Source: Pseudomonas sp. 14P_8.1_Bac3 (GTDB lineage: Bacteria > Pseudomonadota > Gammaproteobacteria > Pseudomonadales > Pseudomonadaceae). Taken from it: a stretch of DNA of 64,000 bases. The notes under the pieces were generated by a model that saw only the letters and a program-made list of their open reading frames with translations, was not told where the DNA came from and ran no database searches. Position 1 is the first letter of the stretch; every line of letters begins with the position of its first letter. This document shows, piece after piece, positions 10,138 to 18,964 of this stretch. Position numbers and translations under genes: made by a program. Location of the stretch: positions 102,482 to 166,481 of the forward strand of contig NZ_JANLOD010000032.1 in the NCBI RefSeq assembly GCF_025466085.1, read 5' to 3'.

Positions 10138-11643
10138 ATGTGTGGCATCGTCGGTATCGTCGGTAAGTCGAACGTCAATCAGGCGCTGTATGACGCGCTA
10201 ACCGTCCTCCAGCACCGCGGCCAGGACGCTGCCGGTATCGTAACCAGCCATGACGGCCGGTTATTCCTGCGCAAGGACAACGGTCTTGTGCGTGACGTGT
10301 TCCATCAGCGTCACATGCAGCGCCTGGTCGGCCACATGGGCATTGGCCATGTGCGTTACCCGACCGCAGGCAGCTCGACCTCGGCCGAAGCTCAACCGTT
10401 CTACGTCAACTCGCCTTATGGCATCACCCTGGCGCACAACGGCAACCTGACCAACGTTGAACAGCTGGCCAAGGAGATTTACGAATCTGACCTGCGCCAC
10501 GTCAACACCAACTCCGATTCGGAAGTGCTGCTCAACGTGTTCGCGCACGAACTGGCCCAGCGCGGCAAGTTGCAGCCGACCGAGGAAGACGTGTTCGCCG
10601 CCGTGACTGACGTGCATAACCGTTGCGTCGGTGGTTATGCGGTCGTAGCGATGGTGACCGGCTACGGCATCGTCGGTTTCCGCGATCCGCACGGTATCCG
10701 CCCGATCGTCTTCGGTCAGCGTCACACCGACGAAGGCGTCGAGTACATGATCGCCTCCGAAAGCGTGTCCCTGGACGTGCTCGGTTTTACCCTGATTCGC
10801 GATCTGGCGCCGGGCGAAGCGGTGTATATCACTGAAGACGGCAAGCTGCACACCCGTCAGTGCGCGACCAACCCGTCCCTGACCCCGTGCATCTTCGAAC
10901 ACGTCTACCTGGCGCGTCCGGACTCGATCATCGACGGCGTGTCGGTCTACAAGGCCCGTCTGCGCATGGGTGAAAAGCTCGCCGAGAAGATTCTGCGCGA
11001 GCGTCCCGAGCACGATATCGACGTGGTCATCCCGATTCCGGACACCAGCCGAACGGCGGCGCTGGAGCTGGCGAACCACCTGGGCGTCAAGTTCCGCGAA
11101 GGCTTCGTAAAGAACCGCTACATCGGTCGTACCTTCATCATGCCGGGCCAGGCTGCGCGGAAAAAATCCGTACGGCAGAAACTCAACGCCATCGAACTGG
11201 AATTCCGCGGCAAGAACGTGATGCTGGTGGATGATTCCATCGTTCGCGGCACCACGTGCAAGCAGATCATCCAGATGGCCCGCGAAGCCGGCGCGAAAAA
11301 CGTCTACTTCTGCTCGGCGGCACCGGCTGTTCGCTACCCGAACGTCTACGGCATCGACATGCCGAGCGCCCACGAACTGATCGCGCATAACCGTTCGACC
11401 CAGGACGTGGCTGATCTGATCGGCGCAGACTGGCTGATCTATCAGGACTTGCCTGACTTGATCGAAGCGGTCGGTGGCGGCAAGATCAAGATCGACAAGT
11501 TCGATTGCGCGGTGTTCGACGGCCAGTACGTGACTGGCGATGTCGACGAGGCCTACCTGAACAAGATCGAGCAGGCACGCAACGACGCCTCGAAGGTCAA
11601 GACGCAGGCGGTCAGCGCGATCATCGATCTGTATAACAACTGA
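10138..11643 (+). CDS. purF: Amidophosphoribosyltransferase
   Basis: A 501-residue enzyme for the first committed step of purine synthesis: PRPP plus glutamine to phosphoribosylamine. The start is fixed by mechanism: Cys1 of MCGIVGIVG becomes the N-terminal nucleophile of the glutaminase domain after Met removal, so the extra in-frame codons from 10129 are not used. The phosphoribosyltransferase domain carries the PRPP loop [12 protein letters not shown] (about residues 361-372). A terminator hairpin follows. Confidence 0.97.
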   Translation: MCGIVGIVGKSNVNQALYDALTVLQHRGQDAAGIVTSHDGRLFLRKDNGLVRDVFHQRHMQRLVGHMGIGHVRYPTAGSSTSAEAQPFYVNSPYGITLAHNGNLTNVEQLAKEIYESDLRHVNTNSDSEVLLNVFAHELAQRGKLQPTEEDVFAAVTDVHNRCVGGYAVVAMVTGYGIVGFRDPHGIRPIVFGQRHTDEGVEYMIASESVSLDVLGFTLIRDLAPGEAVYITEDGKLHTRQCATNPSLTPCIFEHVYLARPDSIIDGVSVYKARLRMGEKLAEKILRERPEHDIDVVIPIPDTSRTAALELANHLGVKFREGFVKNRYIGRTFIMPGQAARKKSVRQKLNAIELEFRGKNVMLVDDSIVRGTTCKQIIQMAREAGAKNVYFCSAAPAVRYPNVYGIDMPSAHELIAHNRSTQDVADLIGADWLIYQDLPDLIEAVGGGKIKIDKFDCAVFDGQYVTGDVDEAYLNKIEQARNDASKVKTQAVSAIIDLYNN

Positions 11644-11649
11644 GTTTCT

Positions 11650-11672
11650 ACCGGCCCTGAGGGGCCGGTTTT
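11650..11672 (+). terminator. Rho-independent terminator of purF
   Basis: 8-bp GC stem (ACCGGCCC 11650-11657 with GGGCCGGT 11662-11669), loop TGAG, then a short T-run. It lies 6 bases after the purF stop. Confidence 0.85.
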
Positions 11673-11707
11673 GTATCTACCAGAAGATCAAGGCAAGGAG
11701 TGACAGC

Positions 11708-12919
11708 ATGAGTCAGGATTGGGATGCCGGTCGGCTGGACAGCGACCTCGAAGGCGTAGCGTTCGATACCCTGGCCGTACGCGCCGGTCAGCACCGCACG
11801 CCGGAAGGCGAACACGGTGATCCGATGTTCTTCACTTCCAGCTACGTATTCCGTACCGCCGCCGACGCGGCCGCACGCTTTGCCGGGGAAGTGCCGGGCA
11901 ACGTTTACTCGCGGTACACCAACCCCACCGTACGTGCGTTCGAAGAGCGCATCGCCGCGCTGGAAAGCGCCGAACAAGCCGTGGCCACCGCCACCGGCAT
12001 GGCCGCAATCATGGCGGTGGTGATGAGCCTGTGCAGTGCCGGCGACCATGTACTGGTTTCGCGCAGCGTATTCGGCTCGACCATCAGCCTGTTTGAGAAG
12101 TACTTCAAGCGCTTCGGCATTGAAGTGGATTACGTGGCCTTGGCGGATCTGTCCGGCTGGGACGCGGCGATCAAGGCCAACACCAAATTGCTGTTCGTCG
12201 AGTCGCCGTCCAATCCACTGGCGGAGCTGGTGGATATCGCCGAGCTGGCGAAAATCGCTCACGCCAAAGGCGCGATGCTGGTAGTCGACAACTGCTTCTG
12301 TACGCCGGCGCTGCAGCAGCCCCTGAAGATGGGCGCGGACATCGTCGTGCACTCGGCGACCAAGTTTATCGATGGCCAGGGCCGTTGCATGGGCGGCGTT
12401 GTGGCCGGTCGCAGCGAGCAGATGAAGGAAGTGGTTGGTTTCCTGCGCACTGCCGGGCCAACCTTGAGCCCGTTCAATGCCTGGATCTTCCTCAAGGGTC
12501 TGGAGACGCTGAGCCTGCGCATGAAGGCGCATTGCGCCAATGCCCAGCAACTGGCCGAGTGGCTGGAGCAGCAGGACGGCATCGAGAAAGTCTATTACGC
12601 CGGCCTCAAAAGCCATCCGCAGCATGAACTGGCCCAGCGCCAGCAGAAAGGTTTTGGCGCGGTGGTCAGTTTCGAGGTCAAGGGCGGCAAAGAGGGCGCG
12701 TGGCGCTTTATCGATGCGACCCGATTGATTTCGATCACCGCCAACCTCGGCGACAGCAAGACCACCATCACTCATCCGAGCACCACGTCCCACGGCCGTC
12801 TGGCGCCGCAGGAGCGTGAAGCGGCAGGCATCCGCGACAGCCTGATCCGGATTGCGGTCGGCCTGGAAGATGTGGGTGACCTGCAAGCGGATCTGGCACG
12901 CGGGCTGGCTGCCTTGTGA
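11708..12919 (+). CDS. metZ: O-succinylhomoserine sulfhydrylase
   Basis: A 403-residue PLP enzyme of the Cys/Met-metabolism family that makes homocysteine from O-succinylhomoserine and sulfide, the direct-sulfhydrylation route used by pseudomonads. The PLP-binding lysine lies in [12 protein letters not shown] (about residue 219); the YSRYTNPT and ATATGMAAI segments are typical of MetZ. A GGAG site precedes the ATG. Its stop overlaps the start of the following SDR gene by 4 bases, indicating one transcript. Confidence 0.94.
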   Translation: MSQDWDAGRLDSDLEGVAFDTLAVRAGQHRTPEGEHGDPMFFTSSYVFRTAADAAARFAGEVPGNVYSRYTNPTVRAFEERIAALESAEQAVATATGMAAIMAVVMSLCSAGDHVLVSRSVFGSTISLFEKYFKRFGIEVDYVALADLSGWDAAIKANTKLLFVESPSNPLAELVDIAELAKIAHAKGAMLVVDNCFCTPALQQPLKMGADIVVHSATKFIDGQGRCMGGVVAGRSEQMKEVVGFLRTAGPTLSPFNAWIFLKGLETLSLRMKAHCANAQQLAEWLEQQDGIEKVYYAGLKSHPQHELAQRQQKGFGAVVSFEVKGGKEGAWRFIDATRLISITANLGDSKTTITHPSTTSHGRLAPQEREAAGIRDSLIRIAVGLEDVGDLQADLARGLAAL

Positions 12920-13692
12920 TCGAGTTGTCCACGCCGACGGCCGGTTCCAATGGCCGTGTTGCCCTGGTGACCGGTGCCGCGCGCGGTATCGGTCTGGGCA
13001 TCGCCGCCTGGCTGATCAGCGAAGGCTGGCAGGTGGTACTGACGGACCTGGATCGGGAGCGCGGCTCGAAGGTGGCGAAAGTGCTGGGCGATAACGCCTG
13101 GTTTATCGCCATGGACGTGTCGAACGAAGCGCAGGTGGCGCTAGGCGTCGCCGAGGTGCTGGGGCAGTTCGGGCGTCTGGATGCGCTGGTATGCAACGCG
13201 GCAGTGGCTGATCCGCACAACATCACCCTGGAAAGCCTTGATCTGGCGTACTGGAATCGGGTGCTGGCGGTCAATCTAAGCGGGCCGATGCTGTTGGCCA
13301 AGCACTGTGCGCCGTACCTGCGCGCTCACAGCGGGGCGATCGTCAACCTGGCCTCGACCCGTGCGGGACAGTCAGAGCCCGACACGGAGGCCTACGCGGC
13401 GAGCAAGGGTGGTCTGCTGGCCCTGACCCATGCACTGGCGATCAGCCTCGGGCCGGAAATTCGCGTCAACGCGGTCAGTCCTGGCTGGATCGATGCCCGG
13501 GACCCGGCGGTACGGCGCGCCGAACCGCTCTCGGAAGCCGACCATGCGCAACATCCGGCGGGCAGGGTAGGGACGGTAGAGGACGTGGCGGCGATGGTGG
13601 CCTGGCTATTGTCGAAGAATGCGGGTTTCGTCACCGGCCAGGAGTTCGTGGTCGATGGCGGCATGACCAAGAAGATGATTTACAGCGAGTGA
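12916..13692 (+). CDS. Short-chain dehydrogenase/reductase
   Basis: A 258-residue SDR. The cofactor motif TGAARGIG is at about residues 19-26, the NAA motif follows near 92, and the catalytic Ser-Tyr-Lys set is present (NLAST, then YAASKGG). The GTG start overlaps the metZ stop (GTGA) and gives a short N-terminal extension before the Rossmann fold. Substrate cannot be told from sequence; coupling to metZ is seen in related pseudomonads and its purpose is unknown to me. Confidence 0.88.
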   Translation: MIELSTPTAGSNGRVALVTGAARGIGLGIAAWLISEGWQVVLTDLDRERGSKVAKVLGDNAWFIAMDVSNEAQVALGVAEVLGQFGRLDALVCNAAVADPHNITLESLDLAYWNRVLAVNLSGPMLLAKHCAPYLRAHSGAIVNLASTRAGQSEPDTEAYAASKGGLLALTHALAISLGPEIRVNAVSPGWIDARDPAVRRAEPLSEADHAQHPAGRVGTVEDVAAMVAWLLSKNAGFVTGQEFVVDGGMTKKMIYSE

Positions 13693-13728
13693 ACTGGGTT
13701 GTCCTGAGGATTGAGGTTGACTGGCCCC

Positions 13729-13800
13729 GCCTTCGCGAACGGGCTCGCGCCCACGTTAAAATGCACTCCCCTGTGGAAGCGCGCCTGTTCGCGAAGGCGA
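13729..13800. repeat. Inverted pair of degenerate REP elements (REPIN-like)
   Basis: GCCTTCGCGAACGGGCTCGC at 13729-13748 and, in the opposite sense, CTGTGGAAGCGCGCCTGTTC at 13771-13790 running on into GCGAAGGCGA. They are two diverged copies of the Pseudomonas 'TGTGGGAGC...GCTCGCGAAGG' repeat facing each other. It fills the gap between the SDR gene and the tRNA cluster. Confidence 0.75.
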
Positions 13801-13919
13801 TCCGACAGTCGCTGACTTCATCAGTAATGACGCCATTTTGTCTTTTTCAGAAAAACTTCAAGCGGGCTATTGACTTAGCTTCGGCAGGTGCGTAAATTTC
13901 GCGGCCTCAGAGAAGCAAA

Positions 13920-13995
13920 GGGTGATTAGCTCAGCTGGGAGAGCGTCTGCCTTACAAGCAGAATGTCGGCGGTTCGATCCCGTCATCACCCACCA
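13920..13995 (+). tRNA. tRNA-Val (anticodon TAC)
   Basis: Cloverleaf with 7-bp acceptor GGGTGAT/ATCACCC, D arm AGCTCAGCTGGGAGAGC, anticodon loop CTTACAA (TAC at 13953-13955), T arm with GGTTCGATCCC, encoded CCA end at 13993-13995. Confidence 0.96.
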
Positions 13996-14049
13996 CTTCT
14001 TGAGAGTCTTGCGAAAGCAAGATGGAAGCTGAAAAGCCTCCACCGACGC

Positions 14050-14126
14050 GCAGCGGTAGTTCAGTCGGTTAGAATACCGGCCTGTCACGCCGGGGGTCGC
14101 GGGTTCGAGTCCCGTCCGCTGCGCCA
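14050..14126 (+). tRNA. tRNA-Asp (anticodon GTC), copy 1
   Basis: 77-nt cloverleaf: acceptor GCAGCGG/CCGCTGC, D arm GTTCAGTCGGTTAGAAT, anticodon loop CTGTCAC (GTC at 14084-14086), T loop GGTTCGAGTCC, encoded CCA. Same sequence as copy 2. Confidence 0.96.
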
Positions 14127-14218
14127 TATTTTACGAATCGGAGTCATCCGGTTCGCGATTGAAGAGCACCGAAGCCTTCGATCAAACGAGTTACCTGGAC
14201 GCAAGTCCATAGCGATAC

Positions 14219-14295
14219 GCAGCGGTAGTTCAGTCGGTTAGAATACCGGCCTGTCACGCCGGGGGTCGCGGGTTCGAGTCCCGTCCGCTGCGCCA
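14219..14295 (+). tRNA. tRNA-Asp (anticodon GTC), copy 2
   Basis: Identical to the copy starting at 14050. The spacers around the two copies differ, so only the tRNA has been kept identical. Confidence 0.96.
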
Positions 14296-14381
14296 TATCT
14301 GCCTCAAGGCCCACTGAACGCCTTGGAGCTACGAAGAAAGCTGCTGGTCATGCCAGTATCTGATTCGAGTCGATAGCAAAG

Positions 14382-14408
14382 ACCCTGGTCGAAAGACCGG
14401 GGTTTTTT
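14382..14408 (+). terminator. Terminator of the tRNA-Val/Asp/Asp cluster
   Basis: ACCCTGGTC (14382-14390), GAAA loop, GACCGGGGT (14395-14403), then T6. One G-T wobble in the stem. Confidence 0.85.
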
Positions 14409-14504
14409 GTGTCTGAAATTTGGCTTCTACGCCTCTCCAACCTTTCCCAAAACTACTTTCTGCGTGGTTGTTGCACAAAGGACTTGGTTCACGGCTCCGA
14501 CATT

Positions 14505-14523
14505 AATTAGAATCACTCTCATT
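14505..14523. promoter_or_regulatory. Fur-box-like operator before the FecI-type sigma gene
   Basis: 19 bp AATTAGAATCACTCTCATT resemble the Fur consensus (inverted GATAAT/ATTATC hexamers; the reverse strand has GATTCTAATT). It lies 33 bases before the sigma-factor start, where iron-starvation sigma genes normally carry Fur sites. Confidence 0.6.
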
Positions 14524-14555
14524 TACGATAACTCCTTGGCGCAGGGCTTCTTGAG

Positions 14556-15065
14556 ATGAGTGATGCAGCGATGCCGAAGGAGCAAACCCTTCACGACCTG
14601 TACCGCGATCACCGTGGCTGGCTGGAAGGCTGGTTAAGCAGGCGTCTGGGAAATGGCTGTGATGCGGCGGACCTGAGCCAGGATACGTTCCTTCGCGTGC
14701 TCGCCAGCTCCCAGCGGATCGCCGATCTACAAGAGCCCCGTGCCTATCTGCTGACCGTGGGCAAACGCCTGCTGAGTAATTTTTACCAGCGTCGCAGCCT
14801 CGAACACGCCTACTTGGCCGCGCTGGCGTCGATGCCCGAAGCGTGTGCGCCATCCCCCGAACAGCGCTGGCTGCTGCTGGAAACCCTGCAAGCGCTGGAC
14901 GAGCTGCTTGATGGATTGCCGAAGGCGGTGCGCAGGGCGTTTCTGTGGAGTCAGCTCGAAGGCTTGAATTATCAGCAGATCGCCGAACGTCTGCAGGTGT
15001 CCGAGCGCACGGTCAAACGCTACATGGCACAAGCCTACGAGCATTGTCTGTTGGTGGACCTGTGA
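14556..15065 (+). CDS. FecI-like ECF sigma factor (iron starvation type)
   Basis: A 169-residue ECF sigma factor. Region 2 (about residues 10-75, DAADLSQDTFLRVLAS) and region 4 with its helix-turn-helix (about 110-160, GLNYQQIAERLQVSERTVKR) are clear. In FecI systems the sigma factor transcribes the neighbouring TonB receptor gene when the cognate iron carrier is sensed. It is followed with a 4-base overlap (GTGA) by its FecR-like partner and then the receptor. The Fur-like site upstream suggests repression by iron. The cognate siderophore cannot be named. Confidence 0.92.
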   Translation: MSDAAMPKEQTLHDLYRDHRGWLEGWLSRRLGNGCDAADLSQDTFLRVLASSQRIADLQEPRAYLLTVGKRLLSNFYQRRSLEHAYLAALASMPEACAPSPEQRWLLLETLQALDELLDGLPKAVRRAFLWSQLEGLNYQQIAERLQVSERTVKRYMAQAYEHCLLVDL

Positions 15066-16006
15066 ACAGTCAGGCGTCCGATACCCGTCAGGCCGTTCGT
15101 GCGGCTGCGCAATGGCTTGCGTTGCTGGAGTCGGGCGGCGCCAATGAGCAGGACCACGCCAATTTGCAGCGCTGGCGCGATACGTGTGCCAGTCACGAGC
15201 AGGCCTGGCAGAAGGCACAAGCCCTGCGCCAGCGTTTCGCCGATCTGCCGTCGGCGTTGGCGTTGAGCAGCCTGGACCGTCCCGATCCAGGTCGGCGCAA
15301 GCTACTGAAACGCGGATTGGGCGCCGTGGCATTGGTCCCGACGGCGTGGTTGATCAGCCGCCAATTGCCCTTGGACGTCTGGCGTGCCGACCTGCACACC
15401 GCCACCGGCGAGCGCAAAAAGGTGCTGCTCGCCGACGGCAGTTCGCTGCAGCTCAACACCGCCAGTGCCGTCGATGTCGATGTGCAGGCTCACCGTTTGA
15501 AATTGATCGAGGGCGAAATGTCGCTCAAGATGCCAGGAACGGTTCCGCTGACGCTGCAGACCCGATACGGAAATGTGATTGTCAGCCAGAGTGACGTCTG
15601 TGTGCGCCAGGGCGCACGGGGTTGCCGGGTGGCGGTGTACACCGGTTCTGTGCAATTGCAGCCCCTGGAGGGGCCGGCGCTGGCGTTGCGCGCTGGTCAA
15701 CAGGTCAGTCTTCAAGCGGCGGGCGCTGGCGCGATCACCCCATTCGACGCACTGGCGCCGGGTTGGCGGGAAGGAGTGCTGATGGCGAAGAATCAGCCGT
15801 TGGGGGATTTTCTGCGCGAGCTCGGTACTTATCGACCGGGCGTCCTGCTCTGGGAGCCGGAGCTGGAAACGCTACGGGTCACCGGCAGTTTCCTGCTCGA
15901 CGACACCGATCGCGTCCTCGGGCTGCTCGCGGCCAGCCTGCCGCTGGAGGTGCAATTCCGGACCCGTTACTGGGTCACGTTGCTGCCGCGCAAAAATAGT
16001 GTGTAA
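15062..16006 (+). CDS. FecR-like anti-sigma/sigma regulator
   Basis: A 314-residue inner-membrane regulator. The cytoplasmic N-terminal DUF4880 part (about 1-70, AAAQWLALLESG and the WRDTCASHEQAW motif) is followed by one hydrophobic segment (about residues 82-97), and by the periplasmic FecR domain (LADGSSLQLNTASAVDV; about 110-220) and a C-terminal STN-like part. It passes the signal from the receptor's plug extension to the sigma factor. The GTG start overlaps the sigma stop; the frame is open upstream but would overlap it entirely. It ends 67 bases before the receptor start. Confidence 0.9.
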   Translation: MNSQASDTRQAVRAAAQWLALLESGGANEQDHANLQRWRDTCASHEQAWQKAQALRQRFADLPSALALSSLDRPDPGRRKLLKRGLGAVALVPTAWLISRQLPLDVWRADLHTATGERKKVLLADGSSLQLNTASAVDVDVQAHRLKLIEGEMSLKMPGTVPLTLQTRYGNVIVSQSDVCVRQGARGCRVAVYTGSVQLQPLEGPALALRAGQQVSLQAAGAGAITPFDALAPGWREGVLMAKNQPLGDFLRELGTYRPGVLLWEPELETLRVTGSFLLDDTDRVLGLLAASLPLEVQFRTRYWVTLLPRKNSV

Positions 16007-16073
16007 CGCGTGTCCCCTTTTTTCGACTCGCCTGTCATTCAAGGCATGTGATCGAATCAAGAGAGCCATTCCA

Positions 16074-18491
16074 ATGCCTGCAGTTTGTTATCCGCGTCCG
16101 CCTTCTTCCCGCCTGCGTCCGTTGTTGCACCTGAGCCTGATGCTGGGACTGAGTGCCAATCCATTGTTAATCAATGCCAGTTGGGCCGAAGACAGTGCCC
16201 GGCGCAGTTATCAGGTGCCTGCGGGTAGCTTGAGCGACGCGCTGACGCGTTTCGCCGGTCTGGCGGGCGTCAATCTCTCGGTGGATCCGGCGCTGGTGAG
16301 CGGTCGCAGCAGCGCCGGTCTTTCCGGCGAGTTCGCGGTTGAGGAGGGCTTTGCCCGGCTCTTGCAGGGTTCCGGTCTGCAACTGCAACCTGTGGGCGAA
16401 CAGGCTTACATCCTGACCCCGGCGCCGGAAGGCAGCAGCCTGCAACTGGCCCCGACCTCGATTCTCGGCGCCACGGGTGGCGCTGACGGCGAGGTGTATG
16501 CCGGCGGCCAGGTCGCGCGTCGCGGATCGCAAGGTTTGCTGGGTTCGAAGGATTTCATGGAAACGCCGTTCAGCATGACGACCTACACCAGCGAGGCGGT
16601 CAAGAACCTGCAGGCGCGTACCTTGGGCGAGCTGATCGCCAGCGACCCTTCGGTTCGCGCCACCAACCCCGCGGGTGGGCGTTATGAGCAGTTCACCATT
16701 CGCGGGTTCAGCCTGTTCAACAGCGATGTCGCCTACAACGGACTCTACGGCGTCCTGCCGACCTACACGATCGATATGGAAATGGCTGATCGCGTCGACA
16801 TCATTAAAGGCCCCACCCAGCTTATCAACGGCATCTCGCCGCGGGGCAGCGTGGGTGGTGGCATTAACGTTGTGCCCAAGCGCGCGACCGACAAGCCCAT
16901 CACCTCGTTCACCGGTAACTACGCGTCCGACAGCCAGGTCGGCGGTGCCGTGGATGTCGGTCGGCGCTTCGGTGAAGACAACAAGTTCGGCCTGCGTTTC
17001 AACGGCGTGAAGCAGTCCGGCGACACCGAATGGGATCATCAGAATGTCGACCGCGAGATGGCCGTGCTGGGTCTGGATTTTCGCGGTGAACGCCTGCGGC
17101 TCTCGACAGACATCGGGCACACCGAGCGTGATACCGATGCGCCGCAGGAGCGCGTGCAGGTCGGGCCCAACGCCCAGGTTCCGCGTGCCGGCGACGTGCG
17201 CCACAACTATGCGCAACCCTGGAGCAAGGCGAGCACCAACGACACGTTCGGCACGGTAAACGGCGAATTCGATGTCAGCGATTCGGTCATGCTGTACGGC
17301 GGAGTGGGGGCACGCAAAAGCAATCACGATTTCCTCCGGCACGCCGTTGCGGTCACCAATGACAGGGGCGATTTCAGCGTTCAACCGCGCGACTTTACCC
17401 GTGACGAAAATGTCCGCACGGCCACAGCCGGGGTGCGTAACTGGTTCCACACCGGGCCGGTGAGCCATGAAGTCAATCTGGCAGCCAGCTATTTCTACAT
17501 GGACTTCGAAAACGGCGGCGCGCGCTATGCGTCGGCCAACAGCAATCTCTATAACCCTGTGGAAACCCGCACGCCGGTAACACCGACCCGGCTCGATTCC
17601 AAGGTTTACACGGAGCAACGCTTCAGCGGCGTGGCGTTGTCCGACACCCTGGGTTTCTTCGATGATCGCCTGCTGCTGACCCTTGGGGCTCGCTGGCAGC
17701 GGGTGAAAGTCGACGACTGGACCGACAACGTCAAAGGCGACACCGGCTACGACGAGGAGAGGGTTTCGCCCTCGGGCGGCATCCTGTTCAAGGCGACCGA
17801 CAAGCTGTCGCTGTACGCCAACTACATGGAAGGTTTGAGCCAGGGCAAGATCGCGCCATCGACGTCGGTGAACGAAGACGAGATCTTCCCGCCGTTCATC
17901 AGCCGACAGGTCGAGGTCGGCGCCAAGTATGACGCTGGTGCGTTTGCGGTGACGGCCGCAGTATTCCGGATCAAGCAGCCAGCCTACGAGACCAACGCCA
18001 CGACGCGGGTCTTCGGCCCGAACGGCAAGCGCCAGAACGACGGGGTGGAGCTGAGTGTGTTCGGCGAACCGCTCAAAGGGTTCCGCCTGCTTGGCGGCGT
18101 CATGTACATCGACAGCGAGTTGACCCACACCACCAATGGCACCTTCGACGGCAACCGCGCGCCGGCCACGCCGAAGTACAACGTCAACCTCGGCGCCGAG
18201 TGGGACGTGCCGACCGTTCAGGGTTTGACCCTGACCAGCCGCGGCATCTATTCCAGCTCGCAGTATCTGGACCAGTCCAACCAGAAGGACATCGATTCCT
18301 GGGAGCGTCTGGACGTAGGTGCTCGCTACGCGTTCAAGGTCGAGGACAAGAACATCACCCTGCGCGCCAACATCGAAAACGTTGCGGACAAACGCTACTG
18401 GAGTTCGGCCGGGGCTTCGGATGACAGCGAGCCTGGATTGACGCTGTCGACGCCGCGCACCTATCTGCTTTCAGCGACCGTGGACTTTTGA
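16074..18491 (+). CDS. TonB-dependent siderophore receptor with signalling domain
   Basis: An 805-residue outer-membrane receptor. Order: signal peptide (cleavage near SWA, about residue 39); STN secretin/TonB signalling domain (about 45-98, YQVPAGSLSDALTRFAG), which contacts the FecR protein; plug domain (about 155-270, with QFTIRGFSLFN and VDIIKGPTQLINGISPRGSV); a 22-strand barrel ending in the outer-membrane signature SATVDF with C-terminal Phe. The signalling extension and the gene order sigma-FecR-receptor define a surface-signalling uptake system. Ligand unknown; the barrel most resembles hydroxamate/ferrichrome-type receptors by eye, which is only a guess. Confidence 0.93.
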   Translation: MPAVCYPRPPSSRLRPLLHLSLMLGLSANPLLINASWAEDSARRSYQVPAGSLSDALTRFAGLAGVNLSVDPALVSGRSSAGLSGEFAVEEGFARLLQGSGLQLQPVGEQAYILTPAPEGSSLQLAPTSILGATGGADGEVYAGGQVARRGSQGLLGSKDFMETPFSMTTYTSEAVKNLQARTLGELIASDPSVRATNPAGGRYEQFTIRGFSLFNSDVAYNGLYGVLPTYTIDMEMADRVDIIKGPTQLINGISPRGSVGGGINVVPKRATDKPITSFTGNYASDSQVGGAVDVGRRFGEDNKFGLRFNGVKQSGDTEWDHQNVDREMAVLGLDFRGERLRLSTDIGHTERDTDAPQERVQVGPNAQVPRAGDVRHNYAQPWSKASTNDTFGTVNGEFDVSDSVMLYGGVGARKSNHDFLRHAVAVTNDRGDFSVQPRDFTRDENVRTATAGVRNWFHTGPVSHEVNLAASYFYMDFENGGARYASANSNLYNPVETRTPVTPTRLDSKVYTEQRFSGVALSDTLGFFDDRLLLTLGARWQRVKVDDWTDNVKGDTGYDEERVSPSGGILFKATDKLSLYANYMEGLSQGKIAPSTSVNEDEIFPPFISRQVEVGAKYDAGAFAVTAAVFRIKQPAYETNATTRVFGPNGKRQNDGVELSVFGEPLKGFRLLGGVMYIDSELTHTTNGTFDGNRAPATPKYNVNLGAEWDVPTVQGLTLTSRGIYSSSQYLDQSNQKDIDSWERLDVGARYAFKVEDKNITLRANIENVADKRYWSSAGASDDSEPGLTLSTPRTYLLSATVDF

Positions 18492-18514
18492 CCGTATCTT
18501 GTTGACTGATCTGG

Positions 18515-18612
18515 CGCCTTCGCGGGCAAGCCCGCTCCTACTGAGTTCTGTGCGACTGCATGAATTGAGTGTGCAATAACAAGCCTGTGGGAGCAGGCTT
18601 GCCCGCGAAGAG
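18515..18612. repeat. Inverted REP pair (REPIN)
   Basis: CGCCTTCGCGGGCAAGCCCG (18515-18534, continuing CTCCTA) and the opposing CTGTGGGAGCAGGCTTGCCC (18585-18604, continuing GCGAAGAGG). These are near-perfect complements about 45 bases apart, the standard Pseudomonas REPIN layout behind a gene end. Confidence 0.85.
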
Positions 18613-18964
18613 GGCATCGGCCACGCCGCATGCCTTCAGCCATACCAACACCCTGGACCGCTGCCGGTAGCTGGATGTGCAACCTGCGCCGCTCGGATTG
18701 CTCTGGCGGATGGGCGAACACCTTGGTTGCGAACTGGGAATTTCACTGACCGACTGCGGCGCAACGCTGCGGTTATTTGATTCTTTAGTCAGATTTTTGT
18801 AACGAGTTGTTTTCTCTCCGCGTATAAATCTATAAAGTTAACCTTTCGGTCAGCTTTGCACTGTCATTACAGCCCTTTGTATCGTCAAAAAGGGCTTCTG
18901 CAAGACTCGAGATCCCCAGAACATAACCAGAAGGGCGGGCCCATAACCGCCCAGAGGATGATCC
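18613..18964. other. Intergenic region before the molybdenum hydroxylase operon
   Basis: About 350 bases without a supportable gene. One frame is open for about 55 codons without a start or recognisable motif. The last 150 bases are AT-richer and probably hold the operon promoter; I see no convincing -35/-10 pair or operator. Confidence 0.5.

Noticed and set aside
10261..11388. Long open frame (375 codons) antisense to purF
   Set aside because: Shadow of a GC-rich gene; no motif, no ribosome site, and purF on the other strand is unmistakable. The same holds for long antisense frames at 16167-18128, 20306-21514, 42274-43521 and 45871-47892.
13920..14295. tRNA cluster as a prophage/island attachment site
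   Set aside because: No integrase gene nearby and the extra tRNA-Asp is a full, functional copy with its own spacer, so a simple tandem duplication explains it.
18629..18800. Open stretch before the molybdenum operon that might be a gene relic
   Set aside because: No start codon with a ribosome site, an internal stop, and no recognisable domain.
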